Shown here in pieces: positions 30,484 to 35,308 of a DNA stretch of 35,308 nt. Position 1 is the first letter of the stretch; each line of letters starts with the position of its first letter. This DNA comes from DASRHY01 sp046765875 (GTDB taxonomy: Bacteria > Actinomycetota > Actinomycetes > Propionibacteriales > Kribbellaceae), in contig JBKPSJ010000109.1 of assembly GCA_046765875.1 (NCBI GenBank), positions 1-35,308 of the forward strand, read 5' to 3'. Both the position numbers and the translations under genes were made by a program. Under the pieces are notes generated by a model. It saw nothing but the letters and a program-made list of their open reading frames with translations. It did not search any database and had not been told where the DNA came from.

Positions 30484-31125
30484 ATGGACACCGCCCTTGT
30501 CATCATCATCGTGGTCGCCGTGGTGGTCATCGCCGCGGGGCTGGCGGCATATCTGTACCAGAGACGTCGAACGAGCCAGTTGCAGGACCGCTTCGGCCCC
30601 GAGTACAGCCGCACGCTGGAAGAGTCCGGCGACCGTCGTGCCGCCGAGCGTGAACTGCACGCCAGGCAGAAGCGCGTGGCGAAGCTCGACATCAATCCGA
30701 TCACGGGCGATCGGGCCGACCGATACCGGCTGGAGTGGAACGACCTGCAGGGCCGGTTCGTGGATGAACCGAGCGCCGCCGTCGTGGCCGCCGACCGTCT
30801 GGTGGTGCGGATGATGCGCGAGTCCGGCTATCCGGTCGACGACTTCGACCAGCGAGTAGACGACATCTCGGTCGATCATCCCGAGGTCGCGCAGAACTAC
30901 CGGACGGCTCATCGAACCGCGGTTCTCAACAGCGAGGGGCGGGCCGACACCGAGGAGCTGCGCCGGGCCGTGACGGCGTATCGGCGACTGGTCGACGTCC
31001 TGCTCGACGGACACGGCACCGACCGCACTGTGGCCGACCGAGATGCCGCCGACCGCGATGTGGCCGACCGTGAACCGGCCGACCGACAGCGGACCGTACG
31101 TACCGACAGGACGGAGCAGTCATGA
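30484..31125 (+). CDS. Membrane-anchored protein of unknown function, first of a domain-sharing pair
   Basis: 213 residues. An N-terminal membrane helix (~4-24) is followed by Arg-rich residues, so the rest is cytoplasmic. The region ~36-75 (DRFGPEYSRTLEESGDRRAAERELHARQ) is strongly charged and helical. Residues ~78-172 form a conserved domain with LEWNDLQGRFVDEPSAAVVAADRL, SGYPVDDFDQRVDDISVDHP and TEELRRAVTAYRRLVDVLL. The last 35 residues are an Asp-Arg repeat of the form (V/A)ADRD. I recall homologues in many bacteria annotated only as hypothetical. ATG 30484 has GGGAGG at a good distance. The stop overlaps the next gene as ATGA. Confidence 0.78.
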   Translation: MDTALVIIIVVAVVVIAAGLAAYLYQRRRTSQLQDRFGPEYSRTLEESGDRRAAERELHARQKRVAKLDINPITGDRADRYRLEWNDLQGRFVDEPSAAVVAADRLVVRMMRESGYPVDDFDQRVDDISVDHPEVAQNYRTAHRTAVLNSEGRADTEELRRAVTAYRRLVDVLLDGHGTDRTVADRDAADRDVADREPADRQRTVRTDRTEQS

Positions 31126-31796
31126 GCATGCGCGACAACGAACCACTCCCCGAAGACCGGCTGTACGACGAGGAGCGCGACGGTACGCTGGCCGGCGAGC
31201 GTGACACCTCCGTCGGCCCGGACTCCCAGACCCCCGGCCTGCGGGGCCGGGACCCGATGCTCGACTCGGCCGCCTCGACCGACGGTGGCAGTCTCACGGA
31301 TCACGACACCGCTTCTGGTCGCGATGTCGTGGCCGAACCTGATGCCCTCGGCAACCAAGGCACGTCGGCCGACCGGGACACAATGGCCGACAGCAGTACG
31401 ACAGACGCAGGCATACACACCGATGACGACGTCGCGGCCGGTCGCGGCGGTCTGTCCGCTTCGGATGCGCTGAGCCGCGACGACATCGGATCCGGCACTG
31501 CTGAGACCGGAACCGGGATGCAAGGCGATCGGGACCCGCTGGTTCGGCCCGATCTGGCGATGGATCTGAAGACCCGCTGGGAGGTCATCCAGCAGGGCTT
31601 CGTCGACAACCCCCGCAACGCGGTTTCGGACGCCGACTCGCTGGTGGACGAGGTCCTGCAGCAATTGTCGAGCAGCTTCGACGCGCAGCAGCGCAAGCTG
31701 GAGAGCCAGTGGCACGAGGGCGAGCCCTCGACCGAAGACCTGCGCTCGGCGCTCCAGCGCTACCGCGCCTTCTTCCACCGCCTGCTCGAAGTCTGA
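31122..31796 (+). CDS. Acidic cytoplasmic partner of the preceding membrane protein
   Basis: 224 residues. Residues 1-140 are low-complexity, rich in Asp, Ser, Thr, Gly, with irregular repeats around DRD and (A/S)D; this part looks disordered. Residues ~147-224 repeat the conserved domain of the gene before it: TRWEVIQQGFVDNPRNAVSDADSLV and then EPSTEDLRSALQRYRAFFHRLLEV, while the middle GYP...SVDHP segment is replaced. There is no signal peptide or membrane helix. It is translationally coupled to the upstream gene (ATGA) and followed by a strong terminator, so the two make a compact operon. No function is known to me. Confidence 0.76.
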   Translation: MSMRDNEPLPEDRLYDEERDGTLAGERDTSVGPDSQTPGLRGRDPMLDSAASTDGGSLTDHDTASGRDVVAEPDALGNQGTSADRDTMADSSTTDAGIHTDDDVAAGRGGLSASDALSRDDIGSGTAETGTGMQGDRDPLVRPDLAMDLKTRWEVIQQGFVDNPRNAVSDADSLVDEVLQQLSSSFDAQQRKLESQWHEGEPSTEDLRSALQRYRAFFHRLLEV

Positions 31797-31808
31797 GCAT
31801 CACAGCAG

Positions 31809-31841
31809 AGGGGACGGCATCCACACCGGATGCCGTCCCCT
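31809..31841 (+). terminator. Strong terminator of the paired unknown operon
   Basis: AGGGGACGGCATCC and GGATGCCGTCCCCT, a perfect 14-bp stem with a 5-base loop, 12 bp after the stop. Confidence 0.82.
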
Positions 31842-31890
31842 GCCGCGTGCGGCCGATACACGGGGTGATCGGGGAAGGTGACCACGGACC

Positions 31891-31919
31891 TTGACGCAAC
31901 CGCGCGGTTGCAATAAATT
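31891..31919 (+). promoter_or_regulatory. Promoter of the SRPBCC-ArsR operon
   Basis: TTGACG (31891-31896) and TAAATT (31914-31919) are separated by exactly 17 bp, the best sigma-70-type promoter in the window. The spacer is occupied by a GCAACC/GGTTGC dyad. Transcription should start near 31926. Confidence 0.72.
31896..31911. promoter_or_regulatory. Operator 1 (GCAACC-N4-GGTTGC) in the promoter spacer
   Basis: GCAACCGCGCGGTTGC is a perfect 16-bp palindrome between the -35 and -10 boxes, touching the last base of the -35. Bound protein would block RNA polymerase. Confidence 0.7.
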
Positions 31920-31923
31920 GAGC

Positions 31924-31941
31924 AGCAACCTGATGGTTGCT
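31924..31941. promoter_or_regulatory. Operator 2 (GCAACC-N4-GGTTGC) at the predicted transcript start
   Basis: AGCAACC-TGAT-GGTTGCT repeats the half-sites and spacing of operator 1, 29 bp downstream (centre to centre), with a different 4-base centre. The conserved half-sites with varied centres suggest selection for protein binding, most simply by the ArsR protein of this operon. Confidence 0.7.
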
Positions 31942-31959
31942 ACTCAAATGGAGGAAGTC

Positions 31960-32391
31960 ATGGCATTCCCTGATCGGATCGAGCGGACCGTCGAGATCGC
32001 CCACCCGCCGGCGAAGGTCTGGGCCGCACTCACCACGGCCCAGGGCCTCGGCAACTGGTTCGGTCACAAGGCGACGATCGACCTGCGGCCGGGCGGATCC
32101 GCGCAGATGACCTGGGACAGCGGTGACCGGGCCGAGATGCGGATCGAGCGGGTCGAGGAGCCGACGGTGTTCGGGTACACGTGGCACATCTACGGGCTGC
32201 CCGAGGAGGACCCGCGGCGTACGTACGTGGAGTTCACGCTCGAACCTGACGGCGACGGCACCCGGCTCACCGTCGTCGAGTCCGGGTTCGCGCAACTTCC
32301 GGACGACGCGTACAAGAAGGCGTACGACGGCAACACCGGAGGCTGGGCGAGCGAACTGGGCGAACTGGTCGAGTACCTCGATGCCGCCTGA
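31960..32391 (+). CDS. SRPBCC/AHSA1-type domain protein
   Basis: 143 residues, one START-like helix-grip domain: RTVEIAHPPAKVWAALTTAQGLGNWFG at the start, DLRPGGSAQMTW, GYTWHIYG and TRLTVVESGF, ending with the C-terminal helix GGWASELGELVEYLDA. Such proteins bind hydrophobic ligands in a deep cavity; the exact ligand is unknown. GGAGGA lies 5 bases before ATG 31960, which makes it preferable to the ATG at 31948 that overlaps the ribosome site. It overlaps the ArsR gene by 11 bp. SRPBCC-ArsR pairs are a recurrent bacterial arrangement in which the regulator controls its partner. Confidence 0.9.
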   Translation: MAFPDRIERTVEIAHPPAKVWAALTTAQGLGNWFGHKATIDLRPGGSAQMTWDSGDRAEMRIERVEEPTVFGYTWHIYGLPEEDPRRTYVEFTLEPDGDGTRLTVVESGFAQLPDDAYKKAYDGNTGGWASELGELVEYLDAA

Positions 32392-32710
32392 CATCGAGGC
32401 GATCGCCGAGCAGGTCTTCGTCGCCTTGGCCGACCCGACCCGGCGCGGCATCCTCGCCGCGCTGGCCGGTCAGGGTCCGGCCACGGCGACAGACCTGGCC
32501 GTCCGCCTCCCGATCACCCGCCAGGCGATCGCCAAGCACCTCGCGTTGCTGGCGGAGGCGGGCCTGGTAACGGCCGAACCCGGTGAACGCCGGCGGATCC
32601 GATACCGCCTCCACTCGGCTCCGATGCAAGTGGCGCAGCAGTTCCTCGCCGCCCTGGCCCGCGACTGGGACACCGATCTCGAGACCCTGAAGAAACACCT
32701 CGAGGCCTGA
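32381..32710 (+). CDS. ArsR-family transcriptional regulator
   Basis: 109 residues of winged HTH: FVALADPTRRGILAAL at the start, then the recognition helix region LPITRQAIAKHLALLAEAGLV and the wing EPGERRRIRYRLH. It has no Cys at all, so it is not a thiol metal sensor; it more likely answers a small organic ligand or the SRPBCC partner. ATG 32381 lies inside the end of the SRPBCC gene (11-bp overlap), so the two are translated together. The twin dyads at 31896-31941 are the expected autoregulatory sites. Confidence 0.92.
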   Translation: MPPDIEAIAEQVFVALADPTRRGILAALAGQGPATATDLAVRLPITRQAIAKHLALLAEAGLVTAEPGERRRIRYRLHSAPMQVAQQFLAALARDWDTDLETLKKHLEA

Positions 32711-32820
32711 CCAATCCTCACCCCCCCAGGACGATCCGCGCCGCTGGCCGCGACGACAGCATCGAAGGTGGACCGCTGTCACCTCGGACGGCGGCACACG
32801 CAGCGAGAGGGGATCGGCGG

Positions 32821-33294
32821 ATGGAAGAGAGAGAAAGTGGAGCGTGGACCGGCTTCGCTATCTTCGCCGGCACGATGCTTCTGATACTCGGCGCGATCAA
32901 CGCCTTCCAAGGCCTCATCGCACTGCTCGACGACCAGAGTGTCGCGATGCACGAGGGGAACCTGGTCATCGTGGACAAGACCACATGGGGATGGGTGGTG
33001 CTCATATTCGGCATTCTGATCGCGGCGGCCGGTGGCTGTCTGCTCCTCGGTCAGCCGTGGGCCCGGATCGCAGCGATCGTGCTTGTCGGTCTTCACCTCG
33101 TGTCGCAGGTCGCATCGCTCGGTGCGTACCCCGTGTGGTCGTTGCTCATGATCGCCCTCGACGTTGTCGTGCTCTTCGCGCTGACCACCCACTGGGGCGA
33201 CGTACGGTCGAGGCTCGAGAAGTTGAACGAAGAGGAGTGGCAAGAGCGCGAGAACGTCGACACCGGCGCCCGGATCGCGCCGACGATCACCTGA
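32821..33294 (+). CDS. Small four-helix membrane protein (DUF7144-like)
   Basis: 157 residues with four membrane helices: AIFAGTMLLILGAINAFQGL, then WVVLIFGILIAAAGGCLL, IAAIVLVGLHLVSQVASL and LLMIALDVVVLFALTTHW. A ~35-residue loop between helices 1 and 2 (DDQSVAMHEGNLVIVDKTTWGW) and the charged C-terminal tail match a widespread actinobacterial family that I believe is DUF7144; function unknown. GAGAGGGG precedes ATG 32821. It converges on the YbhN-type gene with only 11 bp between. Confidence 0.8.
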   Translation: MEERESGAWTGFAIFAGTMLLILGAINAFQGLIALLDDQSVAMHEGNLVIVDKTTWGWVVLIFGILIAAAGGCLLLGQPWARIAAIVLVGLHLVSQVASLGAYPVWSLLMIALDVVVLFALTTHWGDVRSRLEKLNEEEWQERENVDTGARIAPTIT

Positions 33295-33305
33295 GCCGAA
33301 TCGGG

Positions 33306-34406
33306 CTAGTCGTCTTCCTGGGCGGCCGGGGGCTCGGCCGCCCTGGTCCTTGACCTATGGGTGATATGCAGATGGATCCGCCAGCCCGCCCAGGCCAGGA
33401 CACCCACCGGGATCGGTAGCCAGAAGGAGACGAGCCGATAGAGCAGCGTGCCGATGAGCGCGGCGTCCGCAGGGATTCCGATGACGATCAGCATCGCGGT
33501 GAGACCGGCGTCGACGAAGCCGAGACCGCCCGGCGTCACCGGGACCATGACGAGGGCCTGAGCGACGACGTACGCGAGGAGCACCTCGGACGGGCGTGCG
33601 TGCACGTCGAACGCGGCCAGCGCGGCCACCAGCGCCGCGTAGTCGAACATCCGGTTGGCCGCCGACGCGAAGACGGCCTCCCACCAGTGACCGTCGAAGG
33701 CGGCGGCGACACGGTCCCGCTGGGCGACCAGCGTCGCGGCGCAACTGTCGGCGGTCACGCCGCGCTTGACGAGGTGGATGATGCGACCGGCTGTACGGCC
33801 GACCGCCACCACGAACCCGGTCCACTTGAGCGCGCTCAACCCGAACCCGACGATGACGATCGCCAGGATCAAGGAGACCAATAGGCCGTACTCCAGTTGC
33901 CGAGCCGGCGGCGGACCGATGAGCAGCGCCGGCACCGTGATGATGGGTAGTACCAGCAGCACGCCTGTGGTGATGAGGCCCATCGCGGTCAGGGCGGAGG
34001 CGACGACCGCGGGTGGCTGCCCGCGCTGGATCAGGATCTTGGCCTGGACGACGCCGCCCGCGGCCGGGCCACCGGGGACGACCTTCGCGGCGGCGTTCCC
34101 GGCCAACTGTGCGGTCGCAAGCGTGCCCCAACCCGGCATAGCCGGCCGTGGCTCGCCGTCGTCACCGATGTGCGGGTGTGGGGCCAGCGCGAGTCTGGCC
34201 AGCCACCAGAGCGCGGCGAAGCTGAGGGTCTCCAGCGCGACGAGGACGACGAACCACCACGGATCCACGTCCGCGAGCCGCGGCCAGGCTCCGAACAGCG
34301 ACAGCAGACTCGGCGCCACGATGTAGAGCCCGATCCCGGTGATCGCCAGACCGACGGCACGACCGCCCCATCGCCGAGCGAGAGTGCCAACCCCTGCGAC
34401 CTGCAT
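33306..34406 (-). CDS. YbhN / LPG-synthase transmembrane-region family protein
   Basis: 366 residues with about eight membrane helices. Family marks are the amphipathic WGTLATAQLAGNAAAKVVPGGPAAGGVVQAKIL (N-x-x-x-K-V-x-P-G-G pattern), and the later MVPVTPGGLGFVDAGLTAML, the standard PTPGGxGxxE-like motif with Asp. This membrane domain (PF03706) occurs in MprF flippases and in stand-alone proteins proposed to move or flip lipids. No soluble synthase domain is attached. ATG 34406 is the start. It is convergent with the DUF7144-like gene and divergent from the propeller protein. Confidence 0.86.
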   Translation of the reverse strand: MQVAGVGTLARRWGGRAVGLAITGIGLYIVAPSLLSLFGAWPRLADVDPWWFVVLVALETLSFAALWWLARLALAPHPHIGDDGEPRPAMPGWGTLATAQLAGNAAAKVVPGGPAAGGVVQAKILIQRGQPPAVVASALTAMGLITTGVLLVLPIITVPALLIGPPPARQLEYGLLVSLILAIVIVGFGLSALKWTGFVVAVGRTAGRIIHLVKRGVTADSCAATLVAQRDRVAAAFDGHWWEAVFASAANRMFDYAALVAALAAFDVHARPSEVLLAYVVAQALVMVPVTPGGLGFVDAGLTAMLIVIGIPADAALIGTLLYRLVSFWLPIPVGVLAWAGWRIHLHITHRSRTRAAEPPAAQEDD

Positions 34407-34577
34407 GCCTCACCCCGATCATCGGACCAGTCGCCCTCGCCACGCTACCCCTGCCCGGCGCTGCCCGAGAGGCTTTGCGCCTGGCTACAGGTGACCTTGG
34501 TCTGTGGTTGCCCGGCGCGGCACGACGTCGACTGGAAGTGTCAGCCCGGTTCACCGGGAGGGGCAGTCATCGTCAGC

Positions 34578-35308
34578 ATGCGCACTCAACTCCACCGCAT
34601 CCGGTCGTGGCGGCTACCCGTCGTGGTGGCGGCCGGCGTCGCCGTCGTGGTCGCGATCGCCGCGGTGCTCTTCTTCGTCGCCGGAGGCGGTGGCAAGGAC
34701 GACGGCGCCGCGGGCGGTGGCGGTAAAGCATCGGCACCGCCAGCACGGCCAACGATCACGTCGTCGACCCCGTCGAGCCCGAGCACGACTTCGCCCAGCA
34801 AGCGGTCGCCCGCCAGGATCGGCACCTGGCAACAGCTGCCGGCGGCGCCCGTCCCCGCGCGCTTCCAGGGCCCGGCCGTGTGGACGGGTAAGGAGTTCGT
34901 GATCTACGGCCCGCACTACGCGGAGGGGTCCGGGCTGCGCAGTGTCGGCGCCGCGTACAACCCCGCATCCAACGCTTGGCGCCGCCTGCCGCTCACCCCG
35001 GACCCGCCGGAGATGAGGGGAAGGCAGCCAGGTGGCGGTGTGGACCGGCAATGAAATGCTCACCTGGGGACAGGTCGACGCGGCGTACAGCCCGAAGACC
35101 AACACCTGGCGGAGGCTGCTGGCCGGCTGGTCGGCACCGTCGGTCGCCGTCTGGACCGGGCGTCAGGCACTGCTGTGGGGCGGCGGGTGCTGCGGCGAGG
35201 TGCTCCGGAACGGCGTTGCCATCGATCCGGTGACCGGCGCCAGGGTGTCGATCCCGAACGGTCCCTTCGGCGGTCCGGACTCGGGTGGCGTGTGGACCGG
35301 CCGGGAAA
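34578..35308 (+). CDS. Membrane-anchored beta-propeller-like protein, frameshifted and cut by the window end
   Basis: ATG 34578 begins a protein with one membrane helix (~12-37), a Gly and Pro/Ser/Thr-rich linker (~38-75), then Kelch-like repeats: FQGPAVWTGKEFVIYG, AAYNPASNAWRRLPL. In this frame it stops at 35052-35054, but the repeats continue one frame over (VAVWTGNEMLTWG, AAYSPKTNTWRRLL, SVAVWTGRQALLWGG, VAIDPVTGARVSI) to the right edge. Removing one G from GGGG at 35017-35020 joins both parts without a gap, so there is either a true +1 mutation or a homopolymer base-call error. GGGAGGGG lies 15 bases upstream of the ATG, somewhat far. It is divergent from the YbhN-type gene. Confidence 0.75.

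Noticed and set aside
1..35308. CRISPR array, insertion sequences or prophage genes
   Set aside because: No regularly spaced repeats, transposase-like or phage structural proteins were found on either strand.

Overview
The window is high-GC DNA with strong G/C preference at third codon positions, many GTG starts and dense packing. It encodes menaquinone-type MenB, an L,D-transpeptidase, a SigE-type ECF sigma factor, DUF664/DinB proteins, a LytR_C protein and the upp / tadA-associated protein / tadA / tRNA-Ser block. Together these point to an actinobacterial chromosome, most likely Propionibacteriales (Kribbella or Nocardioides relatives); this is inferred from gene content and was not tested by search. 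I see no integrase, insertion sequence, CRISPR array or phage module, so this looks like ordinary chromosomal sequence.

Layout, left to right. 1-5.9 kb: the 3' part of a class III nucleotide cyclase, a small ORF coupled to an AraC-DinB fusion regulator, a PLP-dependent Thr/Ser dehydratase coupled to a secreted Xaa-Pro dipeptidyl-peptidase, and divergent menB. 6.0-9.25 kb: a lipid-phosphate group with two coupled PAP2 phosphatases, a DUF1206 membrane protein and a diacylglycerol-kinase-family enzyme. 9.27-11.4 kb: upp, an unlisted 58-codon basic protein, the TadA-associated protein, tadA, tRNA-Ser(CGA) and a strong terminator. 11.4-16 kb: a MalY/PatB-type C-S lyase or aminotransferase, a CPA1 cation/proton antiporter with a C-terminal TrkA_C-like domain, a two-gene LytR_C operon, and a secreted L,D-transpeptidase. 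16-18.9 kb: a HerA-like ATPase, an endonuclease/exonuclease/phosphatase protein, and a MerR regulator that keeps the three-cysteine spacing of mercury MerR. 19-21 kb: an ECF sigma factor with a coupled single-span partner, then a small secreted protein and a tiny HTH-like protein. 21.1-25.2 kb: a serine beta-lactamase-like hydrolase, a BBE-type FAD oxidase lacking the usual FAD-linking loop, an alpha/beta hydrolase and a DUF1684 protein. 25.2-30.3 kb: an M23 endopeptidase whose ribosome site lies in a hairpin, a divergent TPR-LuxR regulator, a geranylgeranyl-reductase-like flavoprotein, surE and a DUF664 protein. 30.4-31.8 kb: two adjacent coupled genes sharing a C-terminal domain. 31.9-35.3 kb: an SRPBCC-ArsR operon with twin operators, a small membrane protein, a YbhN-type membrane protein, and a membrane-anchored propeller protein broken by a one-base frameshift and cut by the window end.

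The strongest non-gene signals are: the two identical GCAACC-N4-GGTTGC dyads placed in the core promoter and at the predicted start of the SRPBCC-ArsR operon; the 9-bp hairpin covering the Shine-Dalgarno of the M23 gene; a perfect 17-bp inverted repeat inside the end of the lipid kinase gene where it meets upp head-on; the domain-sharing pair at 30.5-31.8 kb; and the G4 frameshift at 35017-35020. Several convergent gene pairs overlap at their 3' ends and put their terminator-like hairpins inside coding sequence.
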